Source: Candidatus Melainabacteria bacterium (lineage in GTDB: Bacteria > Cyanobacteriota > Vampirovibrionia > Vampirovibrionales > JAJTHC01). From it: a DNA stretch of 29,166 bases. Shown piece after piece: positions 17,642 to 25,934 of the stretch. The stretch covers positions 1-29,166 of the forward strand of contig JAPLIO010000182.1 of the NCBI GenBank assembly GCA_026389055.1. The letters run 5' to 3'. The notes beneath the pieces are model-generated. The model worked only from the letters and a program-made list of their open reading frames with translations, did no database searches and had not been told where the DNA came from. How positions within the stretch are numbered: position 1 is the first letter of the stretch; each line of letters begins with the position of its first letter. The translations under genes and the position numbers were made by a program.

Positions 17642-19711
17642 ATGATGATGATGGCCGTCCCTCAAGTTACAGCTCAAGAACATTCACTCCATCAAGTGAA
17701 GCCTGAGCACCCGTTTAAATATCCAGGCATTCCTGGTACGGCAGATGGTGCCGCTATGGTAGTCCATTCTCAAAGTTTTGGTTCAGAAGGGGGTTGTGCA
17801 TACCCTATTACGCCTTCTACCGCCATGGGTGTTGCATTCCAAATGAATTATGCCAATGGCATGAAAAACGCCTGGGGTACAGAAATTTCATGGCTACAGC
17901 CTGAATCTGAGCATTCGGCTGCTTCGGCTTGCGAAGGCTATGCAGTAGCTGGTGGTAGGGTAACCAACTTTACTTCAGGTCAAGGGTTAATCTTGATGAA
18001 AGAAGTGTTGTACACCATTTCAGGCAAACGCTTACCGATTGTTTTTGAAATTGGGGCTCGGGCATTAACGTCTCATTCCTTGAACGTTCACGCTGGGCAC
18101 GATGACGTGTTTGGTGTGACGGATGTGGGCTGGGGTATGCTATTTGCTCAAAACGCTCAAGAAGCGGGCGATTTATCTCTCATTTGCCGTCGGGCAGCAG
18201 AAGCAGCTCAAACGCCATTTATGAACATTCAAGATGGTTTCTTAACTACGCACACCATTGAAAACGTGTTGTTCACAGAACCTGAATTCATTAAAGAATA
18301 CTTGGGTAACCCTCGGGAAAAAATCCGCACCTTGTTCCACCCAGATACCCCATTGATGAGCGGTGTTGTTCAAAACCAAGATAGCTACATGCCAGGTAAA
18401 ATTGCTCAACGCCACTTCTATGATAAAGTACCTGCTGCGTTGCGTGAGGCGTTTGACGTTTTCTACCAAAATACAGGTCGGAAATATGACTTTATCCAAA
18501 CGCACCAAATGGAAGATGCAGATTACGCCATTGTTGCCTTGGGTTCCACTTCAGAAACGGCAACCGTTTCGTTAGATTATATGCGGAAATTAGGGCATAA
18601 AGTAGGTAGCGTTAACATTACTTCCTACCGTCCATTCCCAGCTAAAGAATTGGTTGAAGCGTTGAAAAATGTGAAAGGCTTTGCTGTAATTGAACGGTTA
18701 GATATTCCTTTAGGTGAAGATAACCCCTTAACCACGGAAATTCAAGCCGCTTTTGCAAAAGCCATGTACGGTGCAGAAGGCTACCCGAAAATTGACCGCA
18801 TTCCTACTATTTATAGTGGTGTTGCTGGGTTGGGCAGCAGAGACGTTACCCCAGGGCATATGCTTTCCGTAGTTCAAAATATGGAAGAACAAGGCAAGCA
18901 ATTCTTCTCGTTAGGGATTGATCATCCACCTACGGCGTTAGCTATTAACGAAGAACCAGATGTTCGCCCATTGGGTAGCTTCTCTATCCGCGGCCATTCG
19001 GTGGGCGGTTATGGGTCTGTTACTACCAACAAAATTATCGCTACCATTATGGGTGATGTGTTTGGTTTGAAAGTACAGGCTTCACCTAAATATGGGTCTG
19101 AGAAAAAAGGTCTGCCTACAAACACTTACCTAACTTGTACAAAAACGGGTAGAATTGGTACGCACAGCGAATTGATTCAAGTTGAATTTGTGCCATTGAT
19201 GGACCCTACCACTTGGAACATGGGTAACCCGTTGGTTGGTTTACAAGAAGGCGGTATTCTGTTCCAGCATACGCCAGATGAAGACCCTCAAACCTTGTGG
19301 AATTCGATTCCCGATTGGGCGAAATTCCGTGTTTGGGATAATAAAATCAAGTTCTACGGTGTTGATACCATTCGGATTGCTAGAATTGCTTGTAAATCAG
19401 ACGATTCGTTGTTGCAACGTTTCCAAGGGATTGTGTTGTTAGGCGTATTCCTGAAATTAACACCGTTCCAAGCAGATGCAGGCTTGACTGATGAACAACT
19501 GTTTGATGAAGTGCGTAAGCCCATTAAAAAATACTTTGGACGTAAGGGTGAACACGTTGTTGATGACAACTTGAATGCCGTTAAGTTGGGCTACAAAGAA
19601 GTATTTGAAGTGCCTCGTTCGTTAATTGAAGCAACTCCTGCGGATGTGCTTGAACGTGGACGCCAAGAATGGGAAGCCAAGGGTAAAGATACCAACGCCT
19701 TCTTCATCTAA
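17642..19711 (+). CDS. Pyruvate:ferredoxin oxidoreductase, alpha-gamma polypeptide
   Basis: 689 residues. PFOR decarboxylates pyruvate with CoA to acetyl-CoA, CO2 and reduced ferredoxin in the cytoplasm. This chain corresponds to the first half of a NifJ-type enzyme: the pyrimidine-binding alpha domain (FGSEGGCAYPITPSTAMGVA, TSGQGLILMKEVLYTISGKR), the transketolase-C-like domain II (YAIVALGSTSETATVSLDYM), then the gamma domain (SVGGYGSVTTNKIIATIMG, PKYGSEKKGLPTNTYL). It ends before the ferredoxin-like domain, which is on the next gene. The gene opens with four tandem ATGs behind a strong GGAGGAAAGGA site (17628-17638). Other 2-oxoacid specificity is possible, but similarity to NifJ-type PFOR is strong. 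Confidence 0.92.
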   Translation: MMMMAVPQVTAQEHSLHQVKPEHPFKYPGIPGTADGAAMVVHSQSFGSEGGCAYPITPSTAMGVAFQMNYANGMKNAWGTEISWLQPESEHSAASACEGYAVAGGRVTNFTSGQGLILMKEVLYTISGKRLPIVFEIGARALTSHSLNVHAGHDDVFGVTDVGWGMLFAQNAQEAGDLSLICRRAAEAAQTPFMNIQDGFLTTHTIENVLFTEPEFIKEYLGNPREKIRTLFHPDTPLMSGVVQNQDSYMPGKIAQRHFYDKVPAALREAFDVFYQNTGRKYDFIQTHQMEDADYAIVALGSTSETATVSLDYMRKLGHKVGSVNITSYRPFPAKELVEALKNVKGFAVIERLDIPLGEDNPLTTEIQAAFAKAMYGAEGYPKIDRIPTIYSGVAGLGSRDVTPGHMLSVVQNMEEQGKQFFSLGIDHPPTALAINEEPDVRPLGSFSIRGHSVGGYGSVTTNKIIATIMGDVFGLKVQASPKYGSEKKGLPTNTYLTCTKTGRIGTHSELIQVEFVPLMDPTTWNMGNPLVGLQEGGILFQHTPDEDPQTLWNSIPDWAKFRVWDNKIKFYGVDTIRIARIACKSDDSLLQRFQGIVLLGVFLKLTPFQADAGLTDEQLFDEVRKPIKKYFGRKGEHVVDDNLNAVKLGYKEVFEVPRSLIEATPADVLERGRQEWEAKGKDTNAFFI

Positions 19712-19780
19712 GCCGTTGCTTTAACCGCTTTTGATTTCTTGATTTTTTAGTGTAATTTAATTTGAAAAGGTCATTTTATA

Positions 19781-21427
19781 ATGATGATGAACTCTATGCA
19801 CACGGCTGTTCCTGAACAGAAATTCCCTGATTGGTACGATGGTAAACGTGCCATGGAAGTACTAGATGCCTATAATACAGGGTCTGGTACCTCTCAACCT
19901 GCCGATAAATTTGTAGCTCAATCTGTATTACCTGCTTCAACAGGGGCTTCTCGGGATTTCAGTTATATCGCTCCTGAATTACCACAGTTTAACGAATCCA
20001 ACTGCGTAGGTTGTATGGATTGTGTTACTAACTGTCCTGATACGGCTATTTTAGGTAAAATTGTGATGCCTGAAACCCTCGAAACTGAATTGGCGAAAGT
20101 TGATAACGCCGATTATCGGGAACATTTGCGGTCTCAATTTAGCGAAACGTTAAAATACTACACCTCGTTTGAAAAGAAAAAAGCCAAAGATGATTCGCTA
20201 GTTGGTGGTGGTAAATTTGGTATTTTCATTGACCCTACTAAGTGTAAGGGTTGTGGCGAGTGTGTTGCCGTTTGTGGCGACCACGACGCATTGAAAATGG
20301 TTAAGAAAACTCCTGAAAACTTACCTGAATACTTGAGCGATTTTGGCTTCTATCGCACGTTACCTGCTTCGCCTATCAGCCATATTAACCCCAAAGATAA
20401 ACGGGATATTATGTTGAAGCCTTCCGCTATTAAGCAATATGCGGGTGGTGCTGGTTCCTGTATGGGTTGCGGAGAAGCGTCTGTTATTCGTCAAGTATTG
20501 GCAATGACCAACGAAGTAGTGGGCGACCGTTACGGGATTGTTGCTTCTACAGGGTGTAACACGGTTTATGCGTCTACTTATCCTTACAACCCTTATTCAG
20601 CCCCATGGACAAACTCCTTGTTTGAAAATGGTCCTGCTGACGCCATGGGTATTCGTTCTTTCTGGGATCAAAGTGGCCATGAAGATTGGGCGATTTGGAA
20701 CGTTGGTGGCGATGGTGCTATGATGGATATTGGCTTCCAGTCTCTCAGTCGCTTATTGGCTTCTGGCATGAACGTTAAAGTGTTGGTATTGGATACGCAA
20801 GTGTATTCCAACACGGGCGGTCAGCAATCCACCTCCTCATACATGGGTCAGGAATCGAAAATGGGTGCCCACGGTAAATCTCATGCTGGTAAAGGTGAGC
20901 GTCGTAAAGAATTGGCTCAATTGTGCATCATGCACCCTCATGTGTTTGTAGCCCAAACCGTTGGCCCAATGACTAACCACTTCTACAAGGTTGTAGAACG
21001 GGCGTTGCGTTTCAAAGGCCCAGCTGTTATTAACGTTTATACCACCTGTCAGCCCGAACACGGTGTGGCGGATGATATGGCGGCAACGCAAGCTAAAAAC
21101 GCCGTGAAATCCAGAGCATTCCCTCTGTTGATTTATGACCCAGAAGCAGGTGCTACGTTGAAACAACGCATTAGCTTGGAAGGCAATCCGTCTCCTACAC
21201 GCGATTGGGTTATTGAAAAAACAGCTGATGGTACGGAAGTTCCTTACAACTTTATGTCTTGGGCTAAAACTGAAGGTCGGTTTAAGAAGCATTTTGATGA
21301 TAAAGGCAACCCCTTATCGGAATCATTGCTATTAGCCACCAAAGATAGATTAGATAACTGGCGGTTATTGCAGCAATTAGCAGGTGTTGAAAACCCTGAT
21401 TTTGCTTCTGAATTAGCCTTGGTTTAG
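19781..21427 (+). CDS. Pyruvate:ferredoxin oxidoreductase, delta-beta polypeptide
   Basis: 548 residues, second half of the same enzyme. The 2[4Fe-4S] ferredoxin-like domain has CVGCMDCVTNCP (C75, C78, C81, C85) and CKGCGECVAVCG (C155, C158, C161, C165). The TPP-binding beta domain supplies the cluster near the cofactor: C227 and C230 (CMGCGEA), a Cys in STGCNTVYAS, and the distant C423 (TTCQPEHG), as in single-chain PFORs. GDGAMMDIGF and VYSNTGGQQST are the TPP/Mg site. The two chains total about 1237 residues, close to an intact NifJ. Start at three tandem ATGs, 69 bp after the alpha-gamma gene, with AAAAGG upstream; clearly one operon. Confidence 0.93.
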   Translation: MMMNSMHTAVPEQKFPDWYDGKRAMEVLDAYNTGSGTSQPADKFVAQSVLPASTGASRDFSYIAPELPQFNESNCVGCMDCVTNCPDTAILGKIVMPETLETELAKVDNADYREHLRSQFSETLKYYTSFEKKKAKDDSLVGGGKFGIFIDPTKCKGCGECVAVCGDHDALKMVKKTPENLPEYLSDFGFYRTLPASPISHINPKDKRDIMLKPSAIKQYAGGAGSCMGCGEASVIRQVLAMTNEVVGDRYGIVASTGCNTVYASTYPYNPYSAPWTNSLFENGPADAMGIRSFWDQSGHEDWAIWNVGGDGAMMDIGFQSLSRLLASGMNVKVLVLDTQVYSNTGGQQSTSSYMGQESKMGAHGKSHAGKGERRKELAQLCIMHPHVFVAQTVGPMTNHFYKVVERALRFKGPAVINVYTTCQPEHGVADDMAATQAKNAVKSRAFPLLIYDPEAGATLKQRISLEGNPSPTRDWVIEKTADGTEVPYNFMSWAKTEGRFKKHFDDKGNPLSESLLLATKDRLDNWRLLQQLAGVENPDFASELALV

Positions 21428-21440
21428 GTTCTGTTTTAAT

Positions 21441-21584
21441 AGACCTTTTGCATGGCTCGATAGGTGGGTGCAGATTCTAGGAATGAGGAACGGAGAATTT
21501 GAGGTGTACACGGCAGTACATAAGGATTCGAGTACCGCAAATGACAACGAAGATGCCCCAAATATTGAGTCATGCAAGAGGTCT
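21441..21584 (+). mobile_element. 144-bp MITE (copy 2) downstream of the PFOR operon
   Basis: Same length and ends as the 16752-16895 copy, in the opposite orientation. Ends: AGACCTTTTGCATGGCTCGA and the complement of AGACCTCTTGCATGACTCAA. AAT flanks both sides as the target duplication. It starts 13 bp after the PFOR stop and ends 4 bp before the hairpin terminator, so it inserted between the operon and its terminator. A 71-codon reading frame across it is an artefact. Confidence 0.85.
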
Positions 21585-21588
21585 AATC

Positions 21589-21640
21589 AAGGAGGAAGCG
21601 GTTGTTTTTTGTATCGACTGTTTCCTCCTTTGGTTTCTCT
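21589..21640 (+). terminator. Strong hairpin terminator of the PFOR operon
   Basis: Bases 21589-21604 pair with 21615-21630 in a continuous 16-bp stem (AAGGAGGAAGCGGTTG with CGACTGTTTCCTCCTT, including four G-T wobbles) and a 10-nt T-rich loop. A pyrimidine-rich TTTGGTTTCTCTTTC tail follows. The tail is not a pure T-run, so termination efficiency is uncertain. The stem contains AAGGAGG, a perfect anti-16S sequence held in double-stranded form. Confidence 0.6.
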
Positions 21641-21679
21641 TTCTCTCTTCGTTTTCTATAATTTAGGATACCCCCTTTT

Positions 21680-22537
21680 ATGACCACTATTTCAGCGATT
21701 ACTCCAGTTGCGGATGCTCAATTATTACAAGCTTTAACAGCCTGCCTTGTTGAGCGGTTATTGTTGCCTCGTCCGCTTTCGCCTCAAGTAAGCACTGCTT
21801 TAGCGGGTAATTATAGTACGTCGGAAGCTGAATATGAGGTGTTTTTTGCTGAAAAGTTATCTGCTTTAGATGATTACGAGATTGATTTGACGTTTTCCCC
21901 CCAGTTTACACCCAAACCAGCGGATTTTGATGCGATTTTTTCGGTTGTAGGGGTTCAACACGTTAGCCAAACGGATATGGCTACCTTGTTGGTTTCTGTT
22001 TTAAATCAAGTGGCTTCGGTTCCTGTGGTTTTGCCTTCGGGGGCAACGGTTGCTTTCCCATTGCATGAAGTGATGCTTCAACGCTTTTTGAAACTGCTAT
22101 TTTTAACAGATGTCGTTCCTCCTGTTTTAGCGGAAGCGTTGCAGGTAAAAACAATCCCTGCGGCAGTGGCTGTTCGGTTGGCTTATTGTGTGCGTCAATC
22201 TATTTATCGCTTGGATAAATACGCACAATCGTTTGCTGCGTTAATTCAGCATTTTGCCAGTAAAACAACCATGACGCTTGAAAAAACGGTTTTTGTGCAT
22301 GAATTTATTCAAACCTACAAGCCTGCTACTTTAGCCGATATGTTGCGTCAGTTAGATGCCTTAATTGCTTCTTGTGAAGCGGATATGGTAACTGCCGTTG
22401 AACGTAGTTATCATCATGAGGAAATTAAGGCGGGTTCAGCAGGTAGTGATGATGATTTTATTGAAGCTGAAACCATTCGGGTTTCTTACCGAAACACCAT
22501 TCGCCTATGCCAGCTAATTAAAGCAGACCTTGTATAG
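21680..22537 (+). CDS. Uncharacterised 285-aa protein
   Basis: Not recognised. Soluble, mostly helical, with no signal peptide or long hydrophobic helix. Segments such as LLQALTACLVERLLLPRPLS, EVMLQRFLKLLFLTDVVPP and LADMLRQLDALIASCEADM suggest a helical bundle; the C-terminus holds an acidic patch (SAGSDDDFIEAETIR). ATG 21680 follows AGGA within the AGGATACCCCC leader (21665-21675), a sequence also found ahead of glgX and the transposase. It stands alone between the PFOR terminator and the convergent birA gene. Confidence 0.7.
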   Translation: MTTISAITPVADAQLLQALTACLVERLLLPRPLSPQVSTALAGNYSTSEAEYEVFFAEKLSALDDYEIDLTFSPQFTPKPADFDAIFSVVGVQHVSQTDMATLLVSVLNQVASVPVVLPSGATVAFPLHEVMLQRFLKLLFLTDVVPPVLAEALQVKTIPAAVAVRLAYCVRQSIYRLDKYAQSFAALIQHFASKTTMTLEKTVFVHEFIQTYKPATLADMLRQLDALIASCEADMVTAVERSYHHEEIKAGSAGSDDDFIEAETIRVSYRNTIRLCQLIKADLV

Positions 22538-22567
22538 GATTTAAGATAATTAACTATCTTTTTTTCA

Positions 22568-22596
22568 TGTAGGGGCGGATGTAATCCGCTCCTACA
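22568..22596 (+). repeat. REP-like hairpin TGTAGGGGCGGAT
   Basis: TGTAGGGGCGGAT-GTA-ATCCGCTCCTACA forms a 13-bp stem with one G-T pair and a 3-nt loop. It lies between two convergent genes and may double as a bidirectional terminator. Hairpins beginning TGTAGGGRCG are a widespread repeat type in cyanobacterial genomes; a decayed relative is at 28876-28915. Confidence 0.65.
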
Positions 22597-22639
22597 GTCG
22601 GACAATTTTTTAAAATACTATATAATACAAGACTTTGCT

Positions 22640-23367
22640 TTAAAATTCTACTGAACTGAACTCTTGCCAAAGTGCCTCAACATCTTCTACTTGCCCCTGT
22701 TGTAAAATAGAATAAAGGGCTAAAATGTGTTTTGCAATAATAAATGCTAGCTCCGCAGGGTTCATCCAATCTACGGTAACACCTAAATACTTAGCGTATT
22801 CCTCTAAACTAATAGCAGCGTTTCTTTCATCTTGAATGGTCAGTACCTCGTTATGAAGTACATTCAATCCAAGCCCTGAAATAACCGCACTCATTCTACC
22901 ATTAGACCGTAGCTTACTTTCAACTAAAATACCCCCCAGTTTCCGATGATTTAAAAAAATATCGTTCACTTTACGAATACCAATATGCCCTTTCAACCAA
23001 GGAAACAGTAACGTAAGAGCCATTACCGTCGCCACACCCCCCGCTTTGGTAAACCCTTTGCCTACAGTAAAATACTCTCGTTCAAATTGGGTATTTCTGT
23101 CGGGTGCTTGTTCAGGAAAAGGTAATAGCAACGTCATGTACAGCCCAGTACCATTGGGAGAATGCCATAAACGGCCTTGTGTACCTCTCCCTTTTTTTGT
23201 TCACTGGCAATAAATAACGTAGGCGTACTAAAAGAAGCTGATTGTTCAGCAAAGTATTCCCAAGCCCAATCATTAGTAGAGGTGGTTATTTCAGTATAAA
23301 ATACCTCAACATGAGGGCTATCAATAACCGCATTTTTTAATTGTTGAATTAAAACTTGTTTCATCAT
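22640..23367 (-). pseudogene. birA: Biotin--protein ligase BirA catalytic domain, frameshifted
   Basis: BirA makes biotinyl-AMP and attaches biotin to acetyl-CoA carboxylase. The first part (from tandem ATGs at 23367) holds TEITTSTNDWAWEY and FIASEQKKG; the second holds GTGLYMTLLLPFPEQ, VNDIFLNHRKLGGILVES and GLGLNV. The two are in different frames. At the A7 tract (T7 at 23192-23198 on the plus strand), one more A would give EQKKGRGTQGRLWHSPNGTG, exactly the missing glycine/arginine nucleotide loop. The reading frames overlap by ATGA at 23134-23137. There is no N-terminal HTH, so this is a non-regulatory type. KWxND reads RKVND here, an unusual change. It is either a real lesion, a homopolymer error or slippage. 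Confidence 0.82.
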
Positions 23368-23391
23368 AGTGAAATAATAAAACAAAGGTAT

Positions 23392-24744
23392 CTATAAGGC
23401 AAACCCTGAAGGATTCAGTAGACTACGATAGGCTGGTGCTATAAGCGTTTTAGCACTAGGTATCGTAGAAAAAGCAGTAGCTGGCTTTTCTTGTTCTATA
23501 CTAAAGGGGGCAGGTTGGGGAAGCAAACCACTACTACTGGCGAGGTAGGGAGGGAGTGTTCTCTCAGTAGTTGCTCTTGAGAGAAAAGAAGGCATCGTCG
23601 GTTTGTTTTCCGTTGGTAAGGGGGTAGGGTTACCGTACAAGGCTTGATGATACCTTAGACTAGCCCCTACCGCATCTGCATAATAGTAGGGAAACGGTGG
23701 TAAAGGCTTTTGTTTTTCTGGTTCTAATTTAACCAAGGCAGCTACCTTGCTGGCATCTACTAAAGCTTCGGTGTCATCTTCTGAAGAATCAATAATACCT
23801 AGCGTTTCTAAGGCACTGACTGTCCACTTTTGTACGGAAGGTCCTTTGTATAAGGTGGTACGTTCCAACCAAATACCTGCAAATAAAATACCCGGAATAG
23901 ACCATAGCACGGTAGGGATAAATTTTTGAGCAAATTTAAAGCCCCGTTCTTCTAATGCTAATAATGCTTTGTTGTTATCTTCCAAGCCATGGTTAATTTT
24001 TTCGTTTGCCATTTTGGCAAATTTTTGAGCATCTGCATGCGGAACAAAAAATTCTCCCACCCGACGCAAAAACCCCTTATCCCATAGGTACTTGTCTTTT
24101 TCACCAGATTCCAGCGGACGAAGCATATGTCCCCATTTAACCAGCTGGGCATCTACTTTCTGCATCTTATGGTCTGGGTTGCTTAAATCCAAGCGTTCAA
24201 ATTTCAAGGCTTGCGAAGTCGGGTCAATAGAATTGTATTTTTTATAGATTTGGGTCGGTGCATCTGTAAATACGTTGGGCAGTGGTTCTATAGGGGTGCC
24301 TTTCGTTAAAGCATCCCAAAACTGCCCTAAGCCTTTATTAACGGGAACAGAATAGTCAGACCCATTATGGTAATTATGCTGCTTTTGCATGGCTTCTTTT
24401 TGCCATGCTTGCCCAACTTTTAAAACACCCCAACCCAGTGTAACGCCCACAATTTCTCTGAAGTACGTCATCGCAGATTGATTCCGCCGATAGATTTTTT
24501 CTTCGGGAGTCATGTCCTGATGTTTAGCGTCATTCGGTTCTACTTCACCTGTAATGTAGGCTTCTTGCACCCGCATAATGGTGTGCATTAACGTTGCCCA
24601 AAAGGCGATATCTGTTTTAAGCGTTGCACTATCCTGCAACATGGTTTTACCAATGTTACCTAAGGCAGTACCTGCATTGCTAAGCCTGCTACTTAAGTTA
24701 AACGGCTTTGGTAATAAATTCGCTGCTTCATTGCTCATCATCAT
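23392..24744 (-). CDS. Unknown membrane protein, 450 aa (second of a coupled pair)
   Basis: Not recognised. Hydrophobic segments lie near residues 105-120 (FREIVGVTLGWGVLKVG) and 280-300 (FIPTVLWSIPGILFAGIWL), with large polar regions between them. The last 110 residues are Pro/Ser/Thr-rich and look extended. The stretch KIYRRNQSAMTYFREIVG resembles INRRRNFLERIFIEFVG in the neighbour upstream, hinting at distant duplication. The start is three tandem ATGs; the first overlaps the upstream TGA as ATGA (24741-24744), so translation is coupled. birA follows 25 bp later on the same strand. Confidence 0.72.
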   Translation of the reverse strand: MMMSNEAANLLPKPFNLSSRLSNAGTALGNIGKTMLQDSATLKTDIAFWATLMHTIMRVQEAYITGEVEPNDAKHQDMTPEEKIYRRNQSAMTYFREIVGVTLGWGVLKVGQAWQKEAMQKQHNYHNGSDYSVPVNKGLGQFWDALTKGTPIEPLPNVFTDAPTQIYKKYNSIDPTSQALKFERLDLSNPDHKMQKVDAQLVKWGHMLRPLESGEKDKYLWDKGFLRRVGEFFVPHADAQKFAKMANEKINHGLEDNNKALLALEERGFKFAQKFIPTVLWSIPGILFAGIWLERTTLYKGPSVQKWTVSALETLGIIDSSEDDTEALVDASKVAALVKLEPEKQKPLPPFPYYYADAVGASLRYHQALYGNPTPLPTENKPTMPSFLSRATTERTLPPYLASSSGLLPQPAPFSIEQEKPATAFSTIPSAKTLIAPAYRSLLNPSGFAL

Positions 24745-25934
24745 AACGAAACCCCTCCATTGAGCTTCATCATCGTAGTAGCCCTATTTTGATGAAATAG
24801 TGGGGGACGCAGAAGGGCTTGGTCAGTAGGCAGGGTTATTACACCATCAACCGAAGGTTTGGCATCATCTGAAGTAGTAGATTGGGCATCTAACGTAAAC
24901 GATTGCGGGTAGTTTACTGCTGCTACTGGTGAAGCGGTGCTAACCACATTGAGGGGTTTTTGTAGGGGCGTTACGGTTGAATGGGTAACCGTAACAAGGG
25001 GATGGTGATACTTCTGTTGGCGTTTTTTAACGGCATTATCAACAGGTGAAAGCTTATCCCACCAACCCAGTATCGCAGGCATGCCTTTATCTCTAAATAA
25101 GGTATCGTTTGCCCATTGAACAGGGGCACCGCTTAACCAAGCACTGCCAACCGCCCCTACCAATACTGTAAACACGCCTAGGGGGTTGAGCAAGCTCCAT
25201 TGTGCTTCAAATTCTTTACCCAACCTGCTCTTCTCAAGGTCAACACCGCCCTTGTTCATAATCAGCAAATTGCTTAAGGCTTCATCTCCTGTTTTCTTTA
25301 AACCTTCAGCAATGCTATGCAAATTGCCTTTGCCGTATATTTTACTGTAAACTACATGTTTTGCATCATCTAAACCCATGCCCTTGAATTTATCGTCTCT
25401 GCCAAAGGCGGATTTTAAGATGGTTTCAAATTTGGCTATTTGATCAGGATTAAGAGAATACTTCCCTTCTAACTCTTTAGCAGCATTTAACAGGTTTTCG
25501 GGTTTTAATTGATCTTTAAAAGCCGTTTCTAAAATTTTCGCTGTAATATCTTGACTGGTTTGCAAGAAGACGTAAGAGGCTAAAATGGTGCCAACAAATT
25601 CAATAAAAATACGTTCTAAAAAATTTCGTCTGCGGTTAATTTCAGCCGTTTTGGGATCAATAGGCTGTTCGTTTCCCGTTTTGGGGTCAATGGCTACATC
25701 ATACTGTTTAGCGTGGTTCCAATCAGGGTAGTCTGAAAAAATACGAGCAGCGGAAATGCCTAAGCCTCTGGATAGTAACCCCATTGTTAGTAATAAGGCA
25801 AGATTACTAACCACCAACATGTTAAAAATGCCCGTACTAGGCCATTGCCCTACCCAATACCATAGGTTCTCCTTCCATTTGCTGGAAGCAGTGGCTGATT
25901 CAAGAGCGGTAGAGGCAGACATCATCATCATCAT
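24741..25934 (-). CDS. Unknown membrane protein, 397 aa (first of a coupled pair)
   Basis: Not recognised. Hydrophobic segments are near residues 35-60 (GIFNMLVVSNLALLLTMGLL), 110-130 (FIEFVGTILASYVFLQ) and 250-270 (PLGVFTVLVGAVGSAWL). Between the second and third is a helical, charged region of about 130 residues (PENLLNAAKELEGKYSLNPD). The last 90 residues are Thr/Ser/Pro-rich. It starts with five tandem ATG codons (25934-25920), the longest run in the window, with AAAGG just upstream. It is the first gene of the minus-strand operon leading to birA. Confidence 0.72.
   Translation of the reverse strand: MMMMMSASTALESATASSKWKENLWYWVGQWPSTGIFNMLVVSNLALLLTMGLLSRGLGISAARIFSDYPDWNHAKQYDVAIDPKTGNEQPIDPKTAEINRRRNFLERIFIEFVGTILASYVFLQTSQDITAKILETAFKDQLKPENLLNAAKELEGKYSLNPDQIAKFETILKSAFGRDDKFKGMGLDDAKHVVYSKIYGKGNLHSIAEGLKKTGDEALSNLLIMNKGGVDLEKSRLGKEFEAQWSLLNPLGVFTVLVGAVGSAWLSGAPVQWANDTLFRDKGMPAILGWWDKLSPVDNAVKKRQQKYHHPLVTVTHSTVTPLQKPLNVVSTASPVAAVNYPQSFTLDAQSTTSDDAKPSVDGVITLPTDQALLRPPLFHQNRATTMMKLNGGVSL

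Noticed and set aside
21468..21683. 71-codon ORF after PFOR
   Set aside because: Most of it lies inside the MITE and the terminator; such frames recur wherever the repeat is present.
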